From: Limnothrix sp. CACIAM 69d | GTDB lineage: Bacteria; Cyanobacteriota; Cyanobacteriia; CACIAM-69d | Assembly: GCA_001913845.2 (NCBI GenBank) | Contig: MKGP02000063.1 | Location: 142,122 to 206,121 of the forward strand | DNA: 64,000 bases | Reading direction: 5' to 3' | Made by a program: the position numbers and the translations under genes | Part shown: positions 36,434 through 45,410 of the stretch, one piece after another | Layout of the letters: each line of letters starts with the position of its first letter | How positions within the stretch are numbered: the stretch's first letter is position 1 | Notes under the pieces: generated by a model | What the model saw: only the letters and a program-made list of their open reading frames with translations | The model's database searches: none | Told to the model about the DNA's origin: nothing

Positions 36434-36847
36434 ATGAGCCAAGCTACCGCCGACACCGCCCACGAACCCGTGAAATACGGTGAGCGCCAAATTGAAGAAG
36501 GACAATTGATCACCTTCCCCAATCCGCGGCCGGGTCGGATCTATCATGTGCAAATTAGCTTGCCGGAATTTACCTGCAAATGCCCCTTTTCCGGCTATCC
36601 CGACTTTGCCAAAATTTCGATCGACTATGTGCCCGATCAAAAGGTTGTGGAACTGAAGGCGATCAAGCTCTATATCAACAGCTACCGCGATCGCTACATT
36701 TCCCACGAAGAATCCATTAACCAAATTTTGGACGACTTTGTGGCAGCCGCTGATCCGTTGGAAGCGACGATCGTGGGTGATTTTAACCCCCGTGGCAATG
36801 TCCACACCGTGGTGGAAGTGCGCCACCAAAAACCCGCCCAAGCCTAG
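36434..36847 (+). CDS. queF: NADPH-dependent 7-cyano-7-deazaguanine reductase
   Basis: 137 residues from the ATG at 36434; the longer frame from 36284 adds non-conserved sequence. QueF reduces preQ0 to preQ1 in queuosine biosynthesis. The active site FTCKCPFSGYPDF is present, with nucleophile C50 and acid D57, and the substrate-binding ELKAIKLYINSYRDRYISHEE block follows. The protein is the short, single-domain (YkvM) type. No preQ1 riboswitch was recognised in the upstream 200 bases. A small membrane-protein gene starts 21 bases downstream and may be co-transcribed. Confidence 0.96.
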   Translation: MSQATADTAHEPVKYGERQIEEGQLITFPNPRPGRIYHVQISLPEFTCKCPFSGYPDFAKISIDYVPDQKVVELKAIKLYINSYRDRYISHEESINQILDDFVAAADPLEATIVGDFNPRGNVHTVVEVRHQKPAQA

Positions 36848-36868
36848 CCCCATTTCGGAGTCGATCGC

Positions 36869-37282
36869 GTGAGCCAACCCTGGCGACAAATTACCCAACA
36901 ACCCTGGGGATCCATGGCCGGTGCGGCGGCCCTCAGCCTTGCCCTGGCCATGGCGATCGACCAAGGGGTGATTATCTTGGCCGAAGCCTGGCCGCCTCTC
37001 GCAGCGGGGTTGATGGGGTTAGGATCCTGGTCAACTTTTTTAATCCTGGCGATCGGGCTGGGTGTGGGAGCCTTGGCGGTGCATTGTGCCGAGCGGCTGT
37101 TTCCGCAAGTGCGACTCAATGGGGGCAGCCTGTGGACGTTGGTGGCCTGTGTGGGGGGCGAGCTGGGTCTGTTGAGCTTGTTGCCGTTGCCGGTGTTGCT
37201 GATTTCCTTCAGCGAGCTGATGGTGATGGCAATTTTAGTCGGTGTGTTTTGGCGGGGCCGTGCCCACTGGCAACGCTTTTAA
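36869..37282 (+). CDS. Small integral membrane protein, unknown
   Basis: 137 residues starting with GTG at 36869, eight bases after GGAG. Three to four hydrophobic segments (about 17-40, 44-70, 85-107, 108-128). It lies 21 bases after queF on the same strand, which suggests co-transcription, but no functional link is known. I do not recognise the family. Confidence 0.72.
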   Translation: MSQPWRQITQQPWGSMAGAAALSLALAMAIDQGVIILAEAWPPLAAGLMGLGSWSTFLILAIGLGVGALAVHCAERLFPQVRLNGGSLWTLVACVGGELGLLSLLPLPVLLISFSELMVMAILVGVFWRGRAHWQRF

Positions 37283-37359
37283 CCGAACTGGCGACCGGCC
37301 CTCAGTCTCCACAAATACTAGTGTTTTGCCAGTGTCCCAAGTAACCTCTCAGACATCCT

Positions 37360-38286
37360 CTAAGTTCTTGGATCCGTTTTCCAAAGCACCATAAAAGCGC
37401 CACTGCTATTGGTCAGCTTCACCAGGCTAAAGAAGAAAGTAATACCACCGGTATTTTTAGCCATGAACAATTTAGATCCGCCATAGTTGGGATCCATTTC
37501 TGTGACTTCAAATCCCAGTTTCTGCGACAGGGTTGGCTCAATGTAATCCGAGTAGGCAGCATTGGCGGACATTTGGGGAATTGCCAGCGAGGCAAAGGCC
37601 CCGCGATCGACCAAAATTTGGCCATCAGCTCCCACAAAATCCCCATAAACTCCCTCAGGAATGGTTTCAGGAATACTGACCATAAATTCCTGAAGCGTAG
37701 CCTCATCATTAGTGCCACTTTCCAGCAATTTAGCCAGAATTTCTTTGCTTAATTCATCCACTAATCCCTTGCCGCTGCCGGTGCTGTCGCCGCCCACTTG
37801 ATTCACGGGGGGCGTGTTGACCGGCGGCGTATTGGCTAAGGGATCTTCGCCTTGGGGATCGGGTTTTGGGGTGGGTTCAGGCTTATTTGTGGGGGTTGGT
37901 TTGGCTGGCTCTCTAGGCTCAGGTTTGGGTTTGGGCGGCGTGGCTACCAATGCGGCCGATCGCCTGGGGGGCGTGGCTTTGGGCTTTTGGGGCTTCGGTT
38001 TTGGGGGTTTGGGCTTGGCGTTTTTGGGTTTTTGAGGCTTGGGTTTTGGCGGAGCGGCGCTTAATTGGGAAACCTTAATCACTTCCTTGGGGGGCTGTTT
38101 TTCGGCTTCAGTGCGATCGGGTGTGGGCAACATCAACACCGCCACATGCAGCCCGATCGCCACAAACAGCAATGGCCGATTGCAGAGGTTCAGCAAATAA
38201 GGAATCGATCGCTGAATCTGTTTCCACTGGTTGGCAGCCCAGGGTAGGGAGTCAAGTTTAAAGTTCAGCATTGGTGAAGAACCCAT
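37360..38286 (-). CDS. TonB-like protein with N-terminal anchor and Pro/Lys-rich spacer
   Basis: 308 residues (an ATG at 38271 is an equal alternative start). One membrane anchor (about 35-55, RPLLFVAIGLHVAVLMLP), then about 100 residues of PKP and KPK repeats typical of the TonB periplasmic spacer, and a folded C-terminal part of ~140 residues ending in FFFSLVKLTNSSGAFMVLWK. The C-terminal part is not the classical TonB fold by eye. TonB couples the proton motive force, through ExbB-ExbD, to outer-membrane transporters. The exbB-exbD-exbD genes lie 5 kb away. The motif AGGATGTCTGAG follows its stop codon directly. Confidence 0.75.
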   Translation of the reverse strand: MGSSPMLNFKLDSLPWAANQWKQIQRSIPYLLNLCNRPLLFVAIGLHVAVLMLPTPDRTEAEKQPPKEVIKVSQLSAAPPKPKPQKPKNAKPKPPKPKPQKPKATPPRRSAALVATPPKPKPEPREPAKPTPTNKPEPTPKPDPQGEDPLANTPPVNTPPVNQVGGDSTGSGKGLVDELSKEILAKLLESGTNDEATLQEFMVSIPETIPEGVYGDFVGADGQILVDRGAFASLAIPQMSANAAYSDYIEPTLSQKLGFEVTEMDPNYGGSKLFMAKNTGGITFFFSLVKLTNSSGAFMVLWKTDPRT

Positions 38287-38330
38287 GGGAGGCGATCGTC
38301 CAAGTGAGTAATGGCAACCGGTCTAAATAG

Positions 38331-38364
38331 CAATCAAAATCAAAATCAAAGTCAAAATCAACGC
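38331..38364. repeat. TCAAAA short tandem repeat
   Basis: About five imperfect copies of a six-base TCAAAA unit in the 120-base spacer between the TonB-like gene and pstB. Probably slippage; no regulatory role visible. Confidence 0.7.
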
Positions 38365-38407
38365 TAGTTAACAGTTGAGCAATGAATGCTTCAGATCTCA
38401 AAATTCT

Positions 38408-39211
38408 TTAGCCAACACTGCCCGATAAATAGGATTGGGTCAGTGGATCTTGTGGTTCAGCAAAAAGCTTTGTCGTTTTTTGAAACTCCACGAGTTTTCC
38501 CAAATACATAAAAGCGGCATAGTCTGAAAATCGTGCTGCCTGCTGCAAACTGTGGGTCACAATCAAAATCGTGACTTGGGCTTTCAGTTGCCGCATCAAT
38601 TCTTCAATATGGGCCGTGGACATTGGATCCAATGCAGAGGTTGGCTCGTCAAACAACACTAAATCGGGGTTGGTTACGAGGGCACGAGCAATACAAAGTC
38701 GTTGTTGTTGACCACCGGAAAGGTTAAAAGCTGGCTCTTTCAAGCGATCTTTTACCTCATGCCAAAGGGCGGCTGACTTGAGCGCCGCTTCCACCTTTTC
38801 GTCTAAGTCCGATCGCTGAGTGCGACCCTGAACCCGTAAACCGTAGGCTACATTTTCATAAACCGATTTTGGGAAAGGATTTGGCTTTTGAAAAACCATC
38901 CCAATTCGCATCCGCACCTCGATCGGGTCAATGGTGGGACTGAGAATATTGTGTCGTTGATCTAAGAGAATTTCGCCCCGATAGCGATTGTTAGGATATA
39001 GGTCATGCATTCGGTTAAAACACCGCAATAGGGTTGTTTTACCGCACCCCGAAGGCCCCATGAGGGCCGTAATTTGCCGATCGGGAATCGCAAGGTTGAT
39101 ATCGTTCAGAACTTGGGACTGACCGTAGTAAAAATCAAGCGATCGCACTTCGGCTTTAATGGGAAATTGGCTATCAAGTCGCTGCATAGTCTGTGAACTA
39201 CTGGTTACCAT
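38408..39211 (-). CDS. pstB: Phosphate ABC transporter ATP-binding protein
   Basis: 267 residues. The ATPase of the high-affinity phosphate importer. Walker [11 protein letters not shown]-loop [11 protein letters not shown] (the NPF motif is typical of PstB), signature [15 protein letters not shown] and Walker [13 protein letters not shown] are all present. It is the last gene of pstSCAB and its start overlaps pstA by seven bases. No phoU follows; the next gene downstream is the TonB-like protein. Confidence 0.97.
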   Translation of the reverse strand: MVTSSSQTMQRLDSQFPIKAEVRSLDFYYGQSQVLNDINLAIPDRQITALMGPSGCGKTTLLRCFNRMHDLYPNNRYRGEILLDQRHNILSPTIDPIEVRMRIGMVFQKPNPFPKSVYENVAYGLRVQGRTQRSDLDEKVEAALKSAALWHEVKDRLKEPAFNLSGGQQQRLCIARALVTNPDLVLFDEPTSALDPMSTAHIEELMRQLKAQVTILIVTHSLQQAARFSDYAAFMYLGKLVEFQKTTKLFAEPQDPLTQSYLSGSVG

Positions 39212-40146
39212 TTGATTCCTTGACGCAGACGATAGCGGAGATAAATTGCAAAGCCATTCATCAGCAAAGTCATGGTCATTAACACTGTGCCTGCTGCTGC
39301 CGCGTTGACCTGAAATTCAGGATTGGGCCGAGAAACCCAATTGAACATTTGAATTGGCATCACGGTGAAGGGAGAATTCAACCATTCCCAGGACACAAAA
39401 GGTGGTTTGCCTTGAAAAGGAGACTCGGGCAAAAAGGCAATAAAGGTTAAAGCACCAATCGTAATCAAGCTGGAGGTTTCACCAATTGCCCGCGACAAAC
39501 CAATGATGGTTCCCGTCAAAATGCCCCCGATCGAGTAGGGCAAAACATGATGCCAAATTACTTGCCATTGAGTGGCTCCCACCGCATAGGCCGCCTCGCG
39601 AATCATTTGCGGAATCGATCGCAAGGACTCCCGCGTGGTCACAATTACGATCGGCAAAATCAACAGTGCCAGCGTGCAACCAGCCGTTAAGACACTACGC
39701 CCAAACTTGAACTCATAAACAAACACACCCAAGGCCAAAAGGCCATAAATAATGGAAGGAACTCCAGCTAAGTTGGTGACGTTTATTTCAATCAATTCTG
39801 AAAGCCAATTTTTGCGCGCATATTCTTCCAAATAAATACCCGCCGCCACCCCGATCGGCACTGCCACAATGGCCGTAACCGAAATTACCAACAAACTGCC
39901 AACCCAAGCGGCTAAAATGCCAGCACGTTCTGGGCGGCGGCTGGCAAAAGCCGTGAAAAATTCCCAGGTACTGAGCCTTGGCCAGCCACTCATGGCCATA
40001 TGAATAATCAAGGCTGCCAGGGTGAACAATGCCACCATAATTGCCACCAAGCCCATCACCATAAAGCCCAAATTCAGCAGCTTACGTTGATGGAGTTGGT
40101 GACCCAGTTGGGGTGTAATGAGGTCTGAAAACTTGGCAGCTAACAT
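39205..40146 (-). CDS. pstA: Phosphate ABC transporter permease PstA
   Basis: 313 residues with six membrane segments. The BPD permease loop [20 protein letters not shown], which contacts PstB, is present near residues 190-210, and the [13 protein letters not shown] segment is typical of PstA. It starts within the end of pstC (ATGA overlap) and ends in pstB. Confidence 0.96.
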   Translation of the reverse strand: MLAAKFSDLITPQLGHQLHQRKLLNLGFMVMGLVAIMVALFTLAALIIHMAMSGWPRLSTWEFFTAFASRRPERAGILAAWVGSLLVISVTAIVAVPIGVAAGIYLEEYARKNWLSELIEINVTNLAGVPSIIYGLLALGVFVYEFKFGRSVLTAGCTLALLILPIVIVTTRESLRSIPQMIREAAYAVGATQWQVIWHHVLPYSIGGILTGTIIGLSRAIGETSSLITIGALTFIAFLPESPFQGKPPFVSWEWLNSPFTVMPIQMFNWVSRPNPEFQVNAAAAGTVLMTMTLLMNGFAIYLRYRLRQGIKW

Positions 40147-41072
40147 CAGTAACGCTCGCGATAACGTTTTGTCAGTAAGTGACCAATAATGTTCAGGACA
40201 AGGGTTAAAAGAACCAGCGTTAATCCTGCGGCAAAAATGGTTTGATATTGCAAAGTGCCGTGGGGCAAATCGCCCATGCTGACCTGCACAATGTAGGCCG
40301 TGATCGTGGCAGCTTGCTCAAAGGGATTGAAGGTGAGGGTGGGTTGCAAACCAGCCGCGATCGTCACGATCATGGTTTCCCCCAAGGCGCGGGATGTGCC
40401 CAAAATATAGGCGGACATAATCCCAGAGATGGCCGACGGAAACACCACTTTCAACGCCGTTTGAAGCTTGGTTGCCCCCATGGCATAGGATCCCTCGCGC
40501 AGGGTATTGGGCACGGCTTGCATGGCATCTTCACTGATGGAACTAACCAGCGGAATAATGGCTAATCCCATGACTGCGCCCGCGCTGATCATGTTGAAAC
40601 CGGGGAGCCAAGGAAGCACCTGTTGCAATAGGGGCGTGACCACCAACAGGGCAAAGTAGCCATAAACAACGCTGGGCACACCGGCTAACAATTCCAGCAG
40701 TGGTTTTAGAATTTCGCGCACTGTGGCGGGTGCAAATTCACTGGAATAAATGGCGATCGCAGTGCCGAAGGGAATGGCAATCAGCAAAGCCACAAAGGTG
40801 GTGGTTAAGGTTCCAGACAGCAGCGGCCAAATGCCATATTTGGGATCGCCAAACAGGGGAGTCCAGCGGGTTCCAGTGATGAATTCCCAAAGGGAAACTT
40901 GCTGAAAAAACTGTAGGGATTCACCCACCAAAACGTAAAGAATGCCGAGCAGGGTGGCGATCGAAGAGAGGGCCGCCAGCAACAGCAACAGTTCGATCGC
41001 CCGTTCAGTCCAGCGCTGTCGATCGCGCGATCGCCGCCAAGGGTTGAGGGGAGTTGAATCTCGCAAAGCCAT
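40146..41072 (-). CDS. pstC: Phosphate ABC transporter permease PstC
   Basis: 308 residues from the ATG at 41072; the frame opens at a TTG five codons earlier. Six membrane segments; the permease loop LREGSYAMGATKLQTALKVVFP and the GTAIAIYSSEFAP segment are typical of PstC. The first ~25 residues are basic and cytosolic. It follows pstS after 174 bases and overlaps pstA by four bases. Confidence 0.96.
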   Translation of the reverse strand: MALRDSTPLNPWRRSRDRQRWTERAIELLLLLAALSSIATLLGILYVLVGESLQFFQQVSLWEFITGTRWTPLFGDPKYGIWPLLSGTLTTTFVALLIAIPFGTAIAIYSSEFAPATVREILKPLLELLAGVPSVVYGYFALLVVTPLLQQVLPWLPGFNMISAGAVMGLAIIPLVSSISEDAMQAVPNTLREGSYAMGATKLQTALKVVFPSAISGIMSAYILGTSRALGETMIVTIAAGLQPTLTFNPFEQAATITAYIVQVSMGDLPHGTLQYQTIFAAGLTLVLLTLVLNIIGHLLTKRYRERY

Positions 41073-41246
41073 AGGTCTTGATATCAAAGGAGCAAGCGAT
41101 CGACCCCATTGGCAGACCGCTTGCCCCAGTTCATTCGGTTGGATTCGCCCAAGCGCTGGGCCACCGTTGCGATCGACCCATGATCCCCGGCGGGGTTCGA
41201 TCGATCCACAGTTGCCCCGAGTCGCCTGCTATCTCAGCGATTTGGC

Positions 41247-42224
41247 CTACAGGCCCGCCCGCAGCGGCTTGCGGCCCACTTCCCGTTGGCTCAAGCGCTG
41301 GGTCGCCGCTCGGTAGTCCGCATCCGGCAGCGGCACGTAGTCCACTTCCCGCACCAGACGAGTTGCATTCTTCAGGTAAAACTCCGAAAACTCGCGCACC
41401 TCAGCGCGATCGAGCGCCGACTTCTTCACATAGATGTAGATGGGGCGCGACAGCGGCTTATAGGTTCCGTCATTCACCGTTGCCACGGCCGGCATCACAG
41501 CGCCCTTGCCCGAGTCAATGGCCACCGCCTTCACGCGGCTCTTGTTCAGGTCATAGTAGGCAAAGCCGAAATAGCCCAAGGCGTTTTGATCGCGCGAAAC
41601 ACCCTGCACCAACACGTTGTCATCTTCGCTGGGCGTGTAGTCCGTGCGGCTCTTGTTGTCCTTGCCCAAAATCACTTCATTGAAATAATCAAACGTGCCC
41701 GAATCTGCACCAGGGCCAAACAGCGTGAACTTCACATCCGGCCAACCGGGACGAATTTGGCTCCACTTCGTAATTTTTCCTTCCGCAGCCCCTTCCCACA
41801 TGGCCTTCAATTCTGCGGTGGTCATGCTGGCGGCCCAGGTGTTGCGGGGGTTCACCACCACCGTCAGCGCATCGTAGGCGATCGGCAGCTCCACGTACTC
41901 AATTCCCTTAGCGGCGCAAGCCTGTTGCTCGCTTTCCTTAATTGGCCGCGATGCGTTGCTGATATCCAATTCACCGTTGCAGAACTTCTTGAAACCGCCA
42001 CCGGTTCCCGAGATCCCAACCGTCACCCGCACAGCTCCCCGCTTGGAAGCTTGGAACTCTTCGGCCACCGCTTCCGTAATGGGGAACACCGTGCTCGACC
42101 CATCAATGGCGATCGTGTTGTTCTGGGACTGAGCGGCTTGGGTACCCCAGTTCGTAACAAATGCCAGCGCTGCCACTGCTCCGGCCAAAATCGCGCTCCG
42201 ACGACGCAACTTCGTAGAGATCAT
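41247..42224 (-). CDS. pstS: Phosphate-binding protein PstS
   Basis: 325 residues from the ATG at 42224; the extra 18 codons to 42278 are not conserved. The signal peptide ([26 protein letters not shown]) is followed by [20 protein letters not shown], the phosphate-binding start of the PstS family, and later [24 protein letters not shown], which also contacts phosphate. There is no lipobox cysteine, so it is a soluble periplasmic protein. It is first in the pst operon. The long upstream region holds a candidate Pho box. Confidence 0.96.
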   Translation of the reverse strand: MISTKLRRRSAILAGAVAALAFVTNWGTQAAQSQNNTIAIDGSSTVFPITEAVAEEFQASKRGAVRVTVGISGTGGGFKKFCNGELDISNASRPIKESEQQACAAKGIEYVELPIAYDALTVVVNPRNTWAASMTTAELKAMWEGAAEGKITKWSQIRPGWPDVKFTLFGPGADSGTFDYFNEVILGKDNKSRTDYTPSEDDNVLVQGVSRDQNALGYFGFAYYDLNKSRVKAVAIDSGKGAVMPAVATVNDGTYKPLSRPIYIYVKKSALDRAEVREFSEFYLKNATRLVREVDYVPLPDADYRAATQRLSQREVGRKPLRAGL

Positions 42225-43515
42225 AAACACTTCACTCCAGCACAAAGATTGATTACGAACACCAGCAACCCATCCCAAGACCCGGCCCGCAGCCGTCAGT
42301 CAATGTTCAAGCCCTGCCCCAATAGCAAAACCTTAAAACCATTGGTGATTGAAACTGCTGGCCCAGATCTTGGCCGCACTCAATTGGTGCGGAATCGATG
42401 CAGTATTTTGTGTGATGCCAATAGAGCATCGACATTGCCTTGGATTGGCTTGCGATTCATTGAAAATTTGCTGGCAATTGAATCACCGACTCAACACTTG
42501 TCTGCCTGAAGTGGGTGATCAAAAGCAAACAAATTTCAAGAGGTTGTTAAAAAATTCCAACTTAGCAGCCTCATTATTTCGGAAATCGGTTATTAGAAGT
42601 CTTCTATTGAATTAAGAATGGGTTAAAGAAAATTTAAAATCATTCTGATTCGTTCTGAAATCCTGACAGAGTGACCAAAAATCGCGCAATTTTGCGTCTT
42701 ATTCAAAAATTTAATTGCATTTAAACTTTTCTTAATTTAAACAAGATTGACTTTAGGCAGAAGCAATTAAAAACAGCTTTGAACGCTTAAATGGATTGAT
42801 TAAGGTGCTCAATCAGCCCTCAATAGTCACATTCCAAGCTAAAAATCTGTGCTAAAAATCTGCATGACGAAATAGAATCGCCTGAGTTAAGGGCAGTTCA
42901 CGGGCGACTGTCAAAGCAGATTCGAGAGCTTTTTTCACAATTTTTCCAAATCAGAACACTTCCAAAGTTTTCATACGATACCTAGAAAGCACTTCAGAAA
43001 GCATTTTAAAAAAGCATCCTAGAGAGCATCTTTCAAAAACTTCTCTTCTAAAAATTGCCGAAAAATCGCAAGCCAGTTTCAGAATTTAATTTAACTGTGT
43101 TGATAAAATCCAGATTAGTTCTGGCTATTTTTGTTTTTCTTCTTGCATTAATTTTCCGACTTTTCTTACATTGTATTGACGATTTTCCTGATTTTTCTTG
43201 CATTGTATTGACGAGTTGATCAGTGAATTGATTGACCTGTGAATCAATGACACGAATGAACTGATAAATAATTGGTATTTTCTGATATTTTGTGATCGAT
43301 TACGGACTCTGCCACCGTACTGAACCGATCAGGCGAGGGCCGTGAGTTAAGGGTGCGATCGAACCTTGCAGCTACCCAGGAATCGGTTAGGACATCGATC
43401 GACTGACCAAATCGACTAACCAATGGGATGCTTGGGGCTGGTGGGGGCGATCGAGCGGGATCAATGGGAATCGGCAACGCTAGGTATCACAACGCTTTTG
43501 GGTTTTAGGGCGGCC
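42225..43515. other. Long AT-rich control region between pstS and exbB
   Basis: About 1.3 kb with no gene and far lower GC than its flanks. It holds the Pho box (42609-42638), a second TTAA-rich cluster at 42710-42738 on the other strand, many short GAAAGCA/AGCAT repeats (42980-43035), two copies of TTTTCTTNCATTGTATTGACGA 32 bases apart (43161 and 43193), and an ATTGATT ... AATCAAT dyad (43227-43248). It could contain an unannotated small RNA. The exbB promoter should lie in the right part. Confidence 0.5.
42609..42638 (-). promoter_or_regulatory. Candidate Pho box of the pst operon
   Basis: On the minus strand three octamers of the cyanobacterial SphR/PhoB type, TTTAAATT, TTTAACCC and CTTAATTC, start exactly 11 bases apart (YTTAAYYW consensus with 3-base spacers; the first and last deviate by one base). 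The box lies about 385 bases before the pstS ATG, in the right orientation. Confidence 0.55.
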
Positions 43516-44262
43516 ATGTCTCAGGTTTTTGATTTGCTGGTGAAAGGGGGGCCGGTCATGTGGCCCCTGCTGGGATTGTCGATCGCGACAGTGGCTGTCG
43601 CTCTCGAACGGGCGGTGTTTTGGGTGCGGTTAATGGCCCAGGAAGATCGGATTGTCCATGACGTGTTGGCGGCGGCCAAATATAACTTGGAGGATGCGGC
43701 GGCCACGGCTCGCGATGCCCAAGCGCTCCCGATCGGGCGATTTTTGTTGGCTCCCTTGGCGCTGAACCAGCCCACCCCGGAAACGTTTAATTTGGCGTTG
43801 GAAACGGCCGCCGAACGGGAATTCGTGAAAATGCGGCGCGGCGATAAATTGCTGGAGACGATCGTGGCCGTTGCGCCCTTGCTGGGATTGCTGGGAACGG
43901 TGACAGGACTCATCATCACCTTTGATAATTTGAATATTGGTGGCGGCGGCGACACCAAGGCCGCCACGGCCGCCGCCGCTGGGATCGGTGAAGCCCTGTT
44001 GACCACGGCCTTTGGCATGATTGTGGCGATTATGGCTTTGGTGGTGTTTCGGGTGTTGGTGGTGCTGCAATCTCAGCAAATTGACTATTTCACCGAGGTG
44101 GGCAGTCGCTTGGAGCTGATCTATCGCCAGGTTTGGTATGAACCCCTGTTCCCCACGCCAGACTTGCCCAGCGGTGGCGGTCGATCGCACGGTGGGGAAC
44201 GGCCAACCCATGGGTTCGACCCTTTACCCTATGCCGATCGCCCGCCGTCGTTGGTGGATTAG
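43516..44262 (+). CDS. exbB: ExbB/TolQ/MotA family proton channel protein
   Basis: 248 residues from the ATG at 43516 (MSQVFDLLVKGGPVMWPLLGLS). Three membrane segments: 15-35, then a cytosolic loop, and two later ones (LLETIVAVAPLLGLLGTVTGLI and ALLTTAFGMIVAIMALVVF), the last two carrying the family's Gly/Thr-rich channel pattern. With ExbD it converts proton flow into force for TonB. It heads a three-gene unit exbB-exbD-exbD; the longer frame to 43423 is not needed. Confidence 0.93.
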   Translation: MSQVFDLLVKGGPVMWPLLGLSIATVAVALERAVFWVRLMAQEDRIVHDVLAAAKYNLEDAAATARDAQALPIGRFLLAPLALNQPTPETFNLALETAAEREFVKMRRGDKLLETIVAVAPLLGLLGTVTGLIITFDNLNIGGGGDTKAATAAAAGIGEALLTTAFGMIVAIMALVVFRVLVVLQSQQIDYFTEVGSRLELIYRQVWYEPLFPTPDLPSGGGRSHGGERPTHGFDPLPYADRPPSLVD

Positions 44263-44291
44263 GAGTGGATTAGGACAGGAAACCAGGCCCC

Positions 44292-44702
44292 ATGCGACCC
44301 AAGACCCGATCGGCCAATCAGCTCCCAGATGTCAACCTCGTGCCAATGATGGACGTGTTGATGACGGTGCTCACGTTCTTTATTTTGGTGTCCATGACCC
44401 TGACCGGGGCGCAGATGCCCAACGTGCAGTTGCCCAAGGCCAAAACCTCAGCGGCGGCGACGGTTCCTAAGGATCCGCTGCTGGTGGGGCTAGACCAAAA
44501 AAAACAGATTTTGCTGAATGACAAACCGGTGACCCCAGCAGAATTGGATCAAGCCGTGGCGGACTATTTTGCCAAACAGCCGGATGGGATGGTGGTGTTG
44601 AAGGCCGATCGCACCTTGCCGTTTCGATCGATTGAAGAAGTCTTGACGCTCCTGAAAGCCGTGGGGGGCGATCGGGTCGGTCTTTCCTTCGAGCAGGGTT
44701 AG
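44292..44702 (+). CDS. exbD: ExbD/TolR family protein, first copy
   Basis: 136 residues. A short basic cytosolic tail, the single membrane helix with its essential aspartate (VNLVPMMDVLMTVLTFFILVSM) and a periplasmic domain ending in DRTLPFRSIEEVLTLLKAVGGDRVGLSF. It lies 29 bases after exbB. Confidence 0.93.
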   Translation: MRPKTRSANQLPDVNLVPMMDVLMTVLTFFILVSMTLTGAQMPNVQLPKAKTSAAATVPKDPLLVGLDQKKQILLNDKPVTPAELDQAVADYFAKQPDGMVVLKADRTLPFRSIEEVLTLLKAVGGDRVGLSFEQG

Positions 44703-44795
44703 CCGGTTGGTTTTCCGGCCGCTGCCTGTCGCTTCCGTTGATTAACCCTTGTCCTCGGCACTCATGCCCCCCTCAACCGGAGTGGATCCCCAACC

Positions 44796-45398
44796 ATGCG
44801 ATCGCGCAATCGACAGACTCACCACAAGCCCCCGGAAGTCAACCTTGTGCCGATGCTGGACGTGTTGATGACGGTGCTTACCTTTTTCATCATTTTGTCC
44901 ATGGTGTTGGGCAGCCAAAACAGCCTGGAGGTGAACCTGCCCGCCAGCGGTGAGGATGCGCCTGCGGAACCCGACCAGGGGCCACCGCCACCGCCTTTGT
45001 TGATTAAGCTGGATCGCCAGGGACAAACGGTGGTGCTCGATCGCGCCATTCCCAAGGATCAACTCAAGGCGGATATTCAGAACTACCTCAAGAATCCCAA
45101 GGGCGTGGTACTGATTCAGCCCGATCGCAACTTGCCCTACGAGAAGGTGTTGCAGTTGGTCAGTGAGCTGCGGGCTGCCGGCCCCGATCGGGTCACCCTG
45201 GCGATCGGGGAGGAATGGGCAACGCCTGCGGAGAATGCCCCGGAAAGCGAAGCCGCGTCGAATGCGGAAGCGGCCGCCCCGGCGGAAGATGCCACCAACG
45301 AGGCCAACAACAACGAAGCCGCCGAGGCAGAAACGGCCCCAGCGGCTTCGACTCCCGGCCGAGTGCTCTCGGATGTGCCGGACGTAACGAACGATTAG
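44796..45398 (+). CDS. ExbD/TolR family protein, second copy with acidic Ala-rich tail
   Basis: 200 residues. The membrane helix VNLVPMLDVLMTVLTFFIIL and the periplasmic domain closely match the first copy, so the pair is a duplication. It differs in a C-terminal extension of ~55 residues rich in Ala, Glu and Asn. Two different ExbD subunits could give a heterodimer in the channel. It ends 13 bases before the converging FAD gene. Confidence 0.92.
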   Translation: MRSRNRQTHHKPPEVNLVPMLDVLMTVLTFFIILSMVLGSQNSLEVNLPASGEDAPAEPDQGPPPPPLLIKLDRQGQTVVLDRAIPKDQLKADIQNYLKNPKGVVLIQPDRNLPYEKVLQLVSELRAAGPDRVTLAIGEEWATPAENAPESEAASNAEAAAPAEDATNEANNNEAAEAETAPAASTPGRVLSDVPDVTND

Positions 45399-45410
45399 GG
45401 AAATCGGCCC

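Noticed and set aside
42710..42738. Second TTAA-octamer cluster as a plus-strand Pho box
   Set aside because: Spacing is 10 then 11 bases, and the nearest plus-strand gene is 780 bases away; reported only as part of the spacer.
43161..43248. Spaced direct repeats and a dyad suggesting a CRISPR or origin
   Set aside because: Only two repeat copies, no spacers of equal length beyond one, no DnaA-box cluster and no cas genes.
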